Shown piece after piece: positions 23,719-32,169 of a DNA stretch of 64,000 bases. Position 1 is the first letter of the stretch; the number at the start of each line of letters is the position of its first letter. The stretch comes from DASUPK01 sp963843085. GTDB lineage: Bacteria > Actinomycetota > Thermoleophilia > Solirubrobacterales > 70-9. Below the pieces are notes generated by a model. It did no database searches and was not told the origin of the DNA. It was given only the letters and a program-made list of their open reading frames with translations. Where the stretch lies: positions 806,001-870,000 of the forward strand of contig CAWJJG010000011.1 in NCBI GenBank assembly GCA_963843085.1, in the 5' to 3' direction. The position numbers were made by a program, and so were the translations under genes.

Positions 23719-24882
23719 ATGCCACCCCTGATCAGCTTCGAAGAGGCGCTGGAGCTCGGTGCCATTACGGATCACGACGAAGTCGGTGAGCTGGTTGAGC
23801 GCGCCTGGGAGGTGCGCAAAGACCGCTTCGGCGACTCCACCGACATGTGCTCGCTGGTCAACGCCAAGTCCGGCGGCTGCGCCGAGGACTGCGGCTTCTG
23901 CGCCCAGTCGCGGTACGCCGAGTCGGACACCCCGATGCACGCGATGATGGAGCCCGACCAGATCCTCGAGCACGCCCGGGCGGCGGAGGCAGCCGGGGCG
24001 CATCGCTTCTGCATGGTCACCCAGGGCCAGGGGCTCTCCAAGCGCGACTTCGCCAAGGTGCTCGAGGGCGCCCGCCTCGTCTCGGAGCACACCAACTTGA
24101 AGCGCTGCGCCTCGATCGGCCACATGTCGGCCGAGCGCGCGAAGCAGCTCAAGGACGCCGGCATCCAGCGCGTGCACCACAACGTGGAGACGTCGAAGTC
24201 GTACTACCCGGAGGTCTCCACCACGGTCCGCTACGAGGGCCGGGTGCGAACGATCGACGCCGTCAAGGAGGCGGGCCTCGAGACCTGCGTCGGCGGCATC
24301 CTCAACCTCGGCGAGACGCCCGAGCAGCGCGTCGAGATGGCCTTCGAGCTGGCCGAGATCAGCCCGGACTCCGTGCCGATCAACCTGCTCAATCCGCGCA
24401 CCGGGACGAAGTTCGGCGACCGCGAGTTGATGGACCCATGGGACGTCGTCAAGTGGGTGGCGATCTTCCGCCTGATCCTGCCGGACGCTCTCTTCCGCCT
24501 GTGCGGCGGGCGCGTCGAGAACCTGAAGGATCTCGCTCCGCTCGCCGTCAAGGCCGGGCTGAATGGCGTGATGATGGGGAACTTCCTCACCACGCTCGGC
24601 GTCGAGCCGGCCGAGGACCGGGAGATGTTCGAGGAGCTCGGGCTGAACGTCGCACGCCAGCCGGACAACGGCGCCAACCCCCGCCCCGACAACCGCTCCG
24701 GCTGGCTCGAGGGAGAGACGCCCGAGACCCCGATCGACGAGCTGATCGACCGCCAGGCCGACGCGAACTTCTGGGATCCGTCCACCCAGCTGCGGGTGGT
24801 CAAGAAAAAGGGCAAGGTGCCCGCCTACCCCACCCGCCCATCCGAGGATCAGGAGCCTCAGCCGGCGGGCTGGGGCGACTAG
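23719..24882 (+). CDS. bioB: Biotin synthase
   Basis: This 387-residue radical-SAM enzyme inserts sulfur into dethiobiotin as the last step of biotin synthesis. The [4Fe-4S] motif GGCAEDCGFCAQS gives C54, C58 and C61 (CxxxCxxC). Later conserved blocks are HNVETSKSYYPEV, the GGILNLGET turn, PINLLNPRTGTKF and GNFLTTLG, and the residues around the [2Fe-2S] site appear intact. It is somewhat long because of a charged C-terminal tail (KKKGKVPAYPTRPSEDQEP). Its TAG stop shares one base with the bioF GTG start, so the genes are translationally coupled. Confidence 0.97.
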   Translation: MPPLISFEEALELGAITDHDEVGELVERAWEVRKDRFGDSTDMCSLVNAKSGGCAEDCGFCAQSRYAESDTPMHAMMEPDQILEHARAAEAAGAHRFCMVTQGQGLSKRDFAKVLEGARLVSEHTNLKRCASIGHMSAERAKQLKDAGIQRVHHNVETSKSYYPEVSTTVRYEGRVRTIDAVKEAGLETCVGGILNLGETPEQRVEMAFELAEISPDSVPINLLNPRTGTKFGDRELMDPWDVVKWVAIFRLILPDALFRLCGGRVENLKDLAPLAVKAGLNGVMMGNFLTTLGVEPAEDREMFEELGLNVARQPDNGANPRPDNRSGWLEGETPETPIDELIDRQADANFWDPSTQLRVVKKKGKVPAYPTRPSEDQEPQPAGWGD

Positions 24883-26090
24883 TGCTCGACATCCAGGAGC
24901 GCCTCGCCGAGCTCGACTCGAGCGGGCTGCGCCGGCGGCTCCGCATCGTGGACGGGCCGCAGGGTGCCGAGGTTCTGCTCGACGGCCGGCCCGTCCTGCT
25001 GCTCTGCTCCAACAACTACCTCGGGCTGGCCGACCATCCGCGCCTCAGGCGCGCGGCCGCGGACGCGGCGCTCGCGCTGGGAACGAGCTCCGGCGCCTCC
25101 CGCCTGATCTCGGGCTCGATGTCCATCCACGCGGAGCTGGAGGAACAGCTGGCGGGCTTCGAGGGGACCGAGTCGGCGCTGCTGTTCGGCTCGGGGTACC
25201 TGGCTAACACGGGCGCGATCGCCGCGCTGGCGCGCCGCGGCGAGATCGTCTTCTCCGACGAGCTCAACCACGCGAGCATCATCGACGGCTGCCGCCTGGC
25301 CGGCGCGGAGACCTTCGTCTACCGGCACCGAGACACGGAGCACCTCGAATGGGGGCTGCGGCGCGCAGCGGGCCGCGGAGCGCTGATCGCCACCGACGGC
25401 GTGTTCTCGATGGACGGCGACGTCGCCCCGCTCGCGGAGCTCTCGGAGCTCGCCGGCCGGCACGCCTGCCGTCTGATGGTGGACGAGGCCCACGCCACGG
25501 GCTGCCTCGGGCCGGGTGGCAGGGGCTCCGTCGCGGCCGCGGGGCTGACCGGTGAGGTCGATCTCATCGTCGGAACCCTCGGCAAGGCGCTCGGCGGCTA
25601 CGGCGCCTACGCCTGCGGATCGTGTGAACTCACCGACTTCCTGATCAACACGGCCCGGCCGTTCATCTTCTCGACCGCTCCTCCACCGCCCGCCGTGGCG
25701 GCCGCCTCTGCCGCCGTGGAGCTGCTCGCCGAGAGCCCGAAGCGCGTGGAGCGCCTGCGGTCGAACGCCGCCGCTCTGCGCGACGGCCTTCGCGCCGAGG
25801 GCCTGGAGCCGATCGGCTCCGACACGCAGATCGTCCCGCTCGTGATCGGCGAGGCCAGCGATGCAATGGCCCTCTGCGAGCGTCTGCTCGCAGAGGGCAT
25901 CTTCGCCCAGGCCATTCGCCCTCCCACGGTTCCGCCGGGCACCTGTCGCCTGCGGCTGACGGTGATGGCCACCCACCGGGTCGACGACCTGCGTCACGCA
26001 GCCCGTGCCGTCGGCGCCGCCGCCCGGGAGCTCGGCCTTGCGCCGTCCGACGTGCGACTCCCCGAAACGGCGCTGAAGCAGGCCGCCTGA
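24882..26090 (+). CDS. bioF: 8-amino-7-oxononanoate synthase
   Basis: This 402-residue PLP enzyme condenses pimeloyl-CoA or -ACP with L-alanine. The start GTG 24882 overlaps the bioB stop. Motifs are LLCSNNYLGLADHPRL, GSGYLANTGAIAAL, NHASIIDGCRLAG, MVDEAHATGCLG (the Asp that pairs with the pyridine nitrogen) and GTLGKALGGYGAY, with the Schiff-base Lys. Length is near the family norm. An upstream frame extension inside bioB is not coding. The TGA stop abuts the bioD GTG. Confidence 0.96.
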   Translation: MLDIQERLAELDSSGLRRRLRIVDGPQGAEVLLDGRPVLLLCSNNYLGLADHPRLRRAAADAALALGTSSGASRLISGSMSIHAELEEQLAGFEGTESALLFGSGYLANTGAIAALARRGEIVFSDELNHASIIDGCRLAGAETFVYRHRDTEHLEWGLRRAAGRGALIATDGVFSMDGDVAPLAELSELAGRHACRLMVDEAHATGCLGPGGRGSVAAAGLTGEVDLIVGTLGKALGGYGAYACGSCELTDFLINTARPFIFSTAPPPPAVAAASAAVELLAESPKRVERLRSNAAALRDGLRAEGLEPIGSDTQIVPLVIGEASDAMALCERLLAEGIFAQAIRPPTVPPGTCRLRLTVMATHRVDDLRHAARAVGAAARELGLAPSDVRLPETALKQAA

Positions 26091-26813
26091 GTGCGCGGGC
26101 TGTTCGTCACCGGCACCGGCACCGAGGTCGGCAAGACCGTCGTGGCGGCGGCGATCGCCTCGACCGCGCGTCGCGATGGCGCGCGAGTGGCCGCCTTCAA
26201 GCCGGCCGTCAGCGGCCTCGACGACTACCCGCTCTCCCCCGAAACCTGGGAGAGCGCCGCCGAGCTTCCGGATCACGTCCTGCTCCGGCTCGCGTCAGGC
26301 TCGAGTCAGGGAGACGAGGAGATCGCGCCCTACCGGTATGGGCCGGCGGTCTCGCCCCACCTGGCGGCGGAGCTGGCCGGGGAGCGGATCGATCCCGACC
26401 GGCTGCGCGGCGCGGCGCTCGCGGCAACGGAGGACGTGAACCTCCTGGTCTGTGAGGGGGTCGGCGGCTTCCTGGTCCCCCTGACCCCGAGCTATCTGAT
26501 CAGGGATCTCGCCCGCGACCTGGCGCTGCCGGCCGTGGTCGTCGCCGCACCCGGCCTCGGAACGATCAACCACACGCTGCTCACCGTGGAGGCCGTCCGG
26601 GCCGCCGGCCTGGAGGTCGCCGCCGTCGTCGTGACGCCGTGGCCGGCCGAGCCATCGGCGATGGAGCGCTCCAACCTGAGCACCATCGCTCGGCTCGGAT
26701 CAGTCGAGGTCGAGACGCTGCCGCGCCTCGACCTCACCAATCCTGAATCCTGGCCGGCTCTCCGTCTGGGCGTCGGCACGCCGCGAGCGACGAGCAGCCT
26801 CAGAGCCGCGTAG
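26091..26813 (+). CDS. bioD: Dethiobiotin synthetase
   Basis: This 240-residue ATP-dependent enzyme closes the ureido ring of dethiobiotin from diaminopelargonate and CO2. The P-loop is GTGTEVGKT at residues about 8-16. KPAVSG, a region ending EGVGGFLVPL (the EGxGG motif), and GTINHTLLTVEA are all typical. The start is GTG 26091, directly after bioF. The C-terminus ends SLRAA with a TAG that is the first codon of repeat copy B. The product of BioA, encoded 3.8 kb further on, is its substrate. Confidence 0.96.
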   Translation: MRGLFVTGTGTEVGKTVVAAAIASTARRDGARVAAFKPAVSGLDDYPLSPETWESAAELPDHVLLRLASGSSQGDEEIAPYRYGPAVSPHLAAELAGERIDPDRLRGAALAATEDVNLLVCEGVGGFLVPLTPSYLIRDLARDLALPAVVVAAPGLGTINHTLLTVEAVRAAGLEVAAVVVTPWPAEPSAMERSNLSTIARLGSVEVETLPRLDLTNPESWPALRLGVGTPRATSSLRAA

Positions 26814-26896
26814 CGGCCACCAGGCCGCTCCACTTTGGAGCGGAGGGCGAAGCCCGGAGCGACTTATGTGGGGTGGCCGCCTGTGGCCGCGACCAT
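26811..26896 (+). repeat. Structured intergenic repeat, copy B
   Basis: It starts with the bioD stop codon and continues GCGGCCACCAGGCCGCTCC, identical to copy A over the first 28 bases. P1 pairs GCGGCCAC (26813-26820) with GTGGCCGC (26883-26890). P2 pairs GGCCGC with GTGGCC, with one G-U. P3 (GCTCC/GGAGC) and P4 (GGGC-GAA-GCCC) are kept. The ATGGCGAAGC tail of other copies is lost, replaced by the MFS gene end. It lies between the convergent bioD and MFS genes. Confidence 0.87.
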
Positions 26897-28420
26897 TTAC
26901 CGCGCCCCGGCCGGGACGACGTCCTCGGCCACCGTCGCCTCTGGGAGCGCGCCCGCGCTCTCCTCGGCGGCTTCGTGCGCGTCGACACGCTTCGCACGCG
27001 CACCGCGAACCAGCGTCAGCGAGACAACCAGCCCGGCGAGCACGACGAGACCCGCCAGCAGCATCGCGCTCGACAGAGCGTCGACGAAGGTTGCGCGTGC
27101 CTGCTCCGGCGCCGATGCCAGGCTCGCCGGATCGAATCCCGATCCGAGCTGGGACTGGAAGATGGCCCCGGTCGCCGCGACCCCCACCGACGCGCCGATC
27201 ATGCGCGACATCTGCAGCACGCCGGAGGCGACCCCGGACTTCTGCGCGCTGACCGCGTTCATCGCGGCGGTTGACATCGGCGACATCACAAGGGCGATCC
27301 CCAGGCCCATCAGGATGAACGGGATGACCAGCCCGGCGTAGGTCGTGCCGGTGTTGATGCCGGCGAACAGGAACATCGAGACGGCGAGCACCGCCAGACC
27401 GACGCTCATCGGGGTCGCGGGTCCCAGCCTGTCAGCGAGCCGCCCGGAGATCGGCGCGACCACCGCAATCACGATGGTGGTCGGCAGGAACCTGACCCCG
27501 GCCTCCAGGGCACTGAAGCCCAGGATGTCCTGCATGTAGAGGGCCATGAAGAAGAAGGTGCCCATCATGGCGAAGGTGATGATGAAGGCCACCAGGTTCG
27601 AGCCGATGAACTGGCGGGTCTTGAAGAGGGCGAACTCCACCATCGGCGCCGAGACCCGGAGCTCGATGGCGACGAAGATCGCCAGGCCGATCACGCCGCC
27701 GGCCAGCAACGCCAGGATCGAGGTCGAGGTCCAGCCCCAGCTGTTTCCCTCGATCAGGGCCAGCACGATCGCCGTGAGTCCGGTGGTCAGAGCAAAGATG
27801 CCCGGATAGTCGACCCGCCGGTCGATCGTCTCGTCGCGCGACTCGCGCACGGCGAAGATCGTGGCGGCGATGGCGCCCGCCGCGACCGGCAGGTTGATGA
27901 AGAAGATCGCGCGCCAGCTGACGTACTCAGTCAGAGCGCCGCCGACCACCGGACCGATCGAAAGCGCCAGCGCGGAGACGCCGGCCCAGATGCCGATCGC
28001 CCTGCCGCGCTCGGCGGCCGGGAACGTGTTGGTGATGATCGAGAGCGTCGCCGGCATCATCAGCGCGGCCCCGATGCCCTGGATCGCTCGGCTGCCGATC
28101 AGCATCGCCGGGTCCTGCGCGATCCCGGCCGTGGCCGACGTGATCGCGAAGATGATCACGCCGGTCATGAACATCAGCCTGCGCCCGAAGATGTCTCCGA
28201 GACGGCCACCGGTTGCGATCAGGACGGCGAAGGTGAGCGTGTAGCCGTTGATGACCCACTCCAGCGACGAGATCTGCGCATGCAGATCGCGCTGGATCGA
28301 CGGCAGGGCGACGTTCACGACGGTGTTGTCGAGCATCACCATGAACAGCGCGAAACACATCGCGCCGAGGGTCCACCACTTGCGGTTGTCGTCCGTGATC
28401 AGGTGCCGGTAGCGAGTCAT
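26897..28420 (-). CDS. MFS drug-proton antiporter, DHA2/EmrB-QacA type
   Basis: This 507-residue, probably 14-helix exporter starts TDDNRKWWTLGAMCFALFMVML and has DNTVVNVALPSI (motif D), GGRLGDIFGRRLMF (motif A), RAIQGIGAALMMPATLSII (motif B/C region) and YVSWRAIFFINLPV. A charged C-terminal tail follows. It shares a four-base overlap with the MarR gene upstream, so the regulator and pump form one operon, the usual arrangement for MarR-controlled efflux. It is about 60% identical by eye to the disrupted pump at 29068-30558, which suggests a duplication. Confidence 0.95.
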   Translation of the reverse strand: MTRYRHLITDDNRKWWTLGAMCFALFMVMLDNTVVNVALPSIQRDLHAQISSLEWVINGYTLTFAVLIATGGRLGDIFGRRLMFMTGVIIFAITSATAGIAQDPAMLIGSRAIQGIGAALMMPATLSIITNTFPAAERGRAIGIWAGVSALALSIGPVVGGALTEYVSWRAIFFINLPVAAGAIAATIFAVRESRDETIDRRVDYPGIFALTTGLTAIVLALIEGNSWGWTSTSILALLAGGVIGLAIFVAIELRVSAPMVEFALFKTRQFIGSNLVAFIITFAMMGTFFFMALYMQDILGFSALEAGVRFLPTTIVIAVVAPISGRLADRLGPATPMSVGLAVLAVSMFLFAGINTGTTYAGLVIPFILMGLGIALVMSPMSTAAMNAVSAQKSGVASGVLQMSRMIGASVGVAATGAIFQSQLGSGFDPASLASAPEQARATFVDALSSAMLLAGLVVLAGLVVSLTLVRGARAKRVDAHEAAEESAGALPEATVAEDVVPAGAR

Positions 28421-28929
28421 CGCCCCACCTTCCTCTCATGATTGGCGTAGATCTCGGCCAGCTCGGGGCGCTCCAGGAGCGCGTCGAGGGCCGACTCAAG
28501 CTTTTTCCGCTCGTCCGACTCGAGCGAGGCTGTGAAGCCCTGGAGGGTCGCCAGGCGGGCGGAGATGATGCGGTCGGCCAGGCTGCGTCCCTTCGAGGTG
28601 AGCGTCAGCCGGCGGACTCGGCGGTCATCTGGGTCCTCGACCCGCGTCGCGAGCTTCTTCCGCACCAGCCCGTCGGTGGCGCGGCTGGCGGAGGCCACGG
28701 AGATGCCGAGCTCCTCGGAAATCGCGGTGACCGTGCGGGACTCCTCGTCGGGCACCTGGAGCTCGACCAGCACCTTCATCTGGGCGAAGGTGAGGCCGCT
28801 CTCGTCGATCACCTTGAAGACCTCGTTGCCGCGTGGGCCCATGCAGCGGACGACGAGGGCACTCAGCTTGAGTGCCAGGTCATCGCGAACGGGCCGTGCG
28901 GTCTTCGGTTCTCTCGTCGCTGCTTCCAC
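28417..28929 (-). CDS. MarR-family transcriptional regulator
   Basis: This 170-residue winged-helix repressor starts at GTG 28929. The core has LTFAQMKVLVELQV, a recognition region ISEELGISVASASRATDGLVRKKLATRVEDPDD and the wing DDRRVRRLTLTSKGR (the DxR signature). MarR dimers usually repress an adjacent efflux gene until a small molecule binds. Here the downstream MFS pump overlaps the stop codon by four bases. A 24-bp inverted repeat eight bases upstream is the likely self-regulatory operator. Confidence 0.93.
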   Translation of the reverse strand: MEAATREPKTARPVRDDLALKLSALVVRCMGPRGNEVFKVIDESGLTFAQMKVLVELQVPDEESRTVTAISEELGISVASASRATDGLVRKKLATRVEDPDDRRVRRLTLTSKGRSLADRIISARLATLQGFTASLESDERKKLESALDALLERPELAEIYANHERKVGR

Positions 28930-28936
28930 TGAAAGG

Positions 28937-28960
28937 AAAGGTTACATGTCTGCAACCTTT
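28937..28960. promoter_or_regulatory. MarR operator candidate
   Basis: AAAGGTT and AACCTTT form a perfect inverted repeat around ACATGTCTGC. The inner bases also show symmetry (TTACATG/TGCAA). The site lies immediately upstream of the MarR start codon, the usual place for an autoregulatory MarR box. Confidence 0.65.
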
Positions 28961-29006
28961 TCGAAACCGCAACGACCTGTGAGGTGAGTCACACAGCCTG
29001 GTTCAC

Positions 29007-29102
29007 GGCTTCGCCATCAATCGCGGGCACAGGCGGCCGCCCAACACAAGTCGCTGCGGGCTTCGCCCTACGCTCCGAAAGCGGGCGGCCTGGTGCCCGC
29101 TG
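29007..29102 (-). repeat. Structured intergenic repeat, copy D
   Basis: On the minus strand it reads CAGCGGGCACCAGGCCGCC and ends ATGGCGAAGCCGTG. P1 here is GCGGGCAC/GTGCCCGC: both arms changed together relative to copies A-C, a compensatory substitution. P2 is GGCCGCC/GGCGGCC, P3 CGCT/AGCG, P4 GGGC-GAA-GCCC. The first codon is CAG instead of TAG, so the MFS reading frame runs on into the repeat and stops at an internal TAG (29068-29070). Confidence 0.85.
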
Positions 29103-30558
29103 GAAGCTCCGGCGCGCCGTGGGCAGCGAGCTCGTGCTTCGGCTTGCCGCGGATGACGACCGCCGCGATCACCGCTCCGACCGCCGTCACGGCCGCCCCC
29201 ATCGCCATCGCCGCTCCGAGCGCATCGGTGAACTTGGTTGCCTCGGCGACCCCGCCCTGTGTCAGCAGGGCGGGGTTGAAGGCGCCCAGCTTGGCCTGGA
29301 AGATCGCGCCGGTGGCGGCAACTCCGATGGTCCCGCCCATCATGCGGAACATCTGGAGCGTCCCGGAGGCGACGCCGGCCTTGTCGACGTCGACGGCGTT
29401 CATCGCCGCGGTGGACATCGGCGACATGGTCATGCCGATTCCGAGGCCGAGCAGGATGAAGGCGGGCAGCAGGTCGCTGTAGCCGGTCGAGGCGTCCATC
29501 TGCGCAAATAGGTAGAGCGCGGCCGAGGTGATGGCCAGCCCTAGGACCATCGGCCAGCGGCAGCCGATCCGGTCGGCCACCCGGCCCGCGATCGGCGCGG
29601 CGATCACGATCACGATGGTGGTGGGCAGAAAGCGAACGCCGGTCGCGAGCGGGGAGAACTGGAGCAGGTCCTGGAGATAGATCGCCAGGAAGAAGAAGCT
29701 GCCCATCATCGCGAAGCTGATGATCGTCGCCACCGTGTTGGCGCCAATGAAGTTGCGCGAGCGGAAGAAGTTGAAGTCGATGATCGGCGCCGAGACACGC
29801 GACTCGACGAACAGGAAGATCGGGGTCGTGACGACGCCGATGGCGAGCAGCCCGATGATCCGGGCGGAGCCCCAGCCCCAATCGTTGCCTTCGATCAGGG
29901 CAAGGACGCATGACGTGAGAGCCACCGTCAGCAGGACGACGCCGAGGTAGTCGACGCTCCGCTCCGCCTTCTCATCGCGGGACTCCCGCACGGCGAAGAG
30001 TGAGGCCAGGAGCGCGAGCACCGCGATCGGCAGGTTGATGTAGAAGATCGCCCGCCAGCTCACGTCCTCGGTGAGGAAGCCGCCGGCTAGCGGGCCGAAC
30101 GAGAGCGCGAGGCCGGAGATCCCCGCCCAGGTCCCGATCGCCTTGCCTCGCTCCTCCACCGGGAAGGCGTCGGTGATGATCGAGAGGGTCGCGGGCATCA
30201 TCAGGGCGCCGCCGACCCCCTCCGCGATCCGCGAGACGACCAACATGGTCGGGTCCTGGGCCAGCCCCGCGGTGGCCGACGAGATCGCGAAGACTCAGAC
30301 GCCGATCATGAAGATCAGCCGCCGCCCGAAGATGTCGCCGAGGCGCCCGCCGGTGACGAGCAGCGCCGCGAAGCTCAGCGTGTAGCCGTTCACGACCCAC
30401 TCGAGTTGGTCGACGGTCGTGTGCAGATCCTTCTGGATCGACGGCAGGGCAACGTTCACCACCGTGCTGTCGAGCATGATCATGAACATCGACAGGCACA
30501 TCGCGCCGAGGGTCCACCACTTGCGGTTGTCCTCGGTGATGCCGAAGCGGGAGTCCAT
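29068..30558 (-). pseudogene. MFS drug-proton antiporter, DHA2 type, with in-frame TGA
   Basis: The frame runs from ATG 30558 (MDSRFGITEDNRKWWTLGAM) to TAG 29068 and would give a DHA2 pump of about 496 residues close to the neighbour at 26897. A TGA at 30295-30297 interrupts it after GRRLIFMIGV (residue 87), where the paralog has VIIFAI. After the stop the frame continues normally (VFAISSATAGLAQDP). It may be a pseudogene, a sequencing error (one base), or a truncated N-terminal peptide plus an internal reinitiation product. The last 11 codons are encoded by repeat copy D. It is divergent from bioA by 31 bases. Confidence 0.82.
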
Positions 30559-30589
30559 CCGGCGCCGATCATATGTTGGCGTCCGGCGA

Positions 30590-31924
30590 ATGGATAAGGC
30601 TGCCCGGCTCGATCACGATCACGTCTGGCACCCGTTCACGCAGCAGCGCGACTGGGTGGCCGAGGAGCCGTTGATGATCACGTCGGCGGAGGGGACCGAG
30701 CTGATCGATTCCGAGGGCCGCCGGTATCTGGACGGCGTCTCCTCCCTCTGGTGCAACGTCCACGGCCACCGTCACCCGGCGATCGACGATGCGGTCCGGG
30801 AGCAACTCGACCACGTCGCCCATTCCACGATGCTCGGGCTCTCGCATCCCGGCGCCGCCGAGCTGGCCGGCCGCCTGGTGGAGATCGCTCCCGCCGGCCT
30901 CGACCGCGTCTTCTATTCCGACTCGGGATCGACCGCCGTGGAGGTCGCACTCAAGATGGCCTTCCAGCACTGGCAGCACCGCGGCGGCCAGCACGTCCGG
31001 AAGACCTCATTCATCTGCCTCGAGGAGGCCTACCACGGGGACACCATCGGATCGGTCTCGGTCGGCGGGATGCCCCTCTTCCATTCCAGCTTCGGCCCGC
31101 TCCTCTTCGACGTCCACCATGCAAAGCCGGGTGACATCGACGACATCGTCCGGCTGCTGGCGAGGCGCGAGGAGGAGGTCGCGGCGGTCGTGCTCGAGCC
31201 GCTCGTTCAGGGCGCGGCGGGCATGCTGACCCACCCGCCCGGCTATCTGCGCGCGGTGCGGCGCCTCTGCGACCGCCACGGCGTGCTCCTGATCTGCGAC
31301 GAAGTCGCGACCGGCTTCGGCCGCACCGGAACCATGTTCGCCTGCGAGCAGGAGGGCGTCTCGCCCGACCTGCTTTGCCTCGCCAAGGGGCTGACTGGCG
31401 GCTACATGCCGCTCGCCGCGACCCTCGCGACCGAGCGGATCTACGAGTCCTTCCTGGGGGCCACCTCCGACTACAAGACCTTCTTCCACGGCCACACCTA
31501 CACCGGCAACCCGCTCGCCTGCGCGGCGGCGATCGCCTCGCTCGAGCTGTTCAAGCGCGAGCGGACCCTCGTCCGTCTTCAGCCGAAGATCCGCCTGCTC
31601 TCCGGCTGGCTGGCACAGGTGGAGCGCATGCGCGAGGTAAAGGAGGTCCGGCAGCGGGGCCTGATGGTCGGCATCGACCTGGGCGAGCACGACCCGGAGC
31701 TGCGACTCGGTCACCGCGCCGTGCTCGAGGCGCGGCGCCGGGGCGTCCTGGTTCGCCCGCTCGGAGACGTGATCGTGCTGATGCCGCCCCTCTCCATCTC
31801 CAAGCAGGACCTGCGGCGACTGGTGCAGGTCGTCGCCGAGTCGATCCGCGCTGCCTATCCGGTCGCCGAGCTCGACACCGGCGCCAAGGGCCGCCTGGAC
31901 GCGGCACTGCTCGAAGCGGCCTGA
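30590..31924 (+). CDS. bioA: Adenosylmethionine-8-amino-7-oxononanoate aminotransferase
   Basis: This 444-residue class III PLP aminotransferase uses SAM as amino donor to make 7,8-diaminopelargonate. HVWHPFTQQRDW is the BioA-specific substrate-binding start. Later motifs are SSLWCNVHGHRHP, YSDSGSTAVEVALKMA, CLEEAYHGDTIGSVSVGG, LLICDEVATGFGRTG (the PLP-ring Asp) and CLAKGLTGGYMPLAAT, with the Schiff-base Lys. The start is ATG 30590; an upstream frame extension is antisense to the MFS gene. It is separated from bioBFD by two MFS genes and a MarR gene, so it is probably transcribed on its own. Confidence 0.96.
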   Translation: MDKAARLDHDHVWHPFTQQRDWVAEEPLMITSAEGTELIDSEGRRYLDGVSSLWCNVHGHRHPAIDDAVREQLDHVAHSTMLGLSHPGAAELAGRLVEIAPAGLDRVFYSDSGSTAVEVALKMAFQHWQHRGGQHVRKTSFICLEEAYHGDTIGSVSVGGMPLFHSSFGPLLFDVHHAKPGDIDDIVRLLARREEEVAAVVLEPLVQGAAGMLTHPPGYLRAVRRLCDRHGVLLICDEVATGFGRTGTMFACEQEGVSPDLLCLAKGLTGGYMPLAATLATERIYESFLGATSDYKTFFHGHTYTGNPLACAAAIASLELFKRERTLVRLQPKIRLLSGWLAQVERMREVKEVRQRGLMVGIDLGEHDPELRLGHRAVLEARRRGVLVRPLGDVIVLMPPLSISKQDLRRLVQVVAESIRAAYPVAELDTGAKGRLDAALLEAA

Positions 31925-32110
31925 CTACTCGTCGTACGGCTCGAAGTCCGACTTGCGAGCCCCGCAGACCGGACAGAACCAGTCGTCGGGAATGTCGTCG
32001 AACGAGGTTCCGGGCGGCACGCCGCCATCGGGATCGCCCTCGTCCGGGTCGTAGATGAACCCGCACGAGGTGCAGATGAAGAGCTGCTTGGTCGTGGTCT
32101 CCGCGGCCAT
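31925..32110 (-). CDS. Rubredoxin
   Basis: This 61-residue electron-transfer protein has two iron-binding pairs, CTSCGFIYD and CPVCGARKSDF, spaced as in rubredoxins, and the conserved GTSFDDIPDDWFCP loop. The start is set at ATG 32110 (MAAETTTKQLF), removing an arginine/proline-rich leader. It is convergent with bioA and has no obvious partner reductase nearby. In actinobacteria such proteins often support alkane hydroxylases or oxidative-stress enzymes. The P450 at the other end of the window is too far away to link. Confidence 0.94.
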   Translation of the reverse strand: MAAETTTKQLFICTSCGFIYDPDEGDPDGGVPPGTSFDDIPDDWFCPVCGARKSDFEPYDE

Positions 32111-32169
32111 GGGCCGGGAATGTAACGAGTAGGCTCGCGAGAGGTGGAGGTCGATCGGAGGGGAGAACG

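Noticed and set aside
30295..30297. TGA as a selenocysteine codon
   Set aside because: MFS pumps do not use selenocysteine, the position is an ordinary hydrophobic residue in the paralog, and no SECIS-like stem was seen after it.
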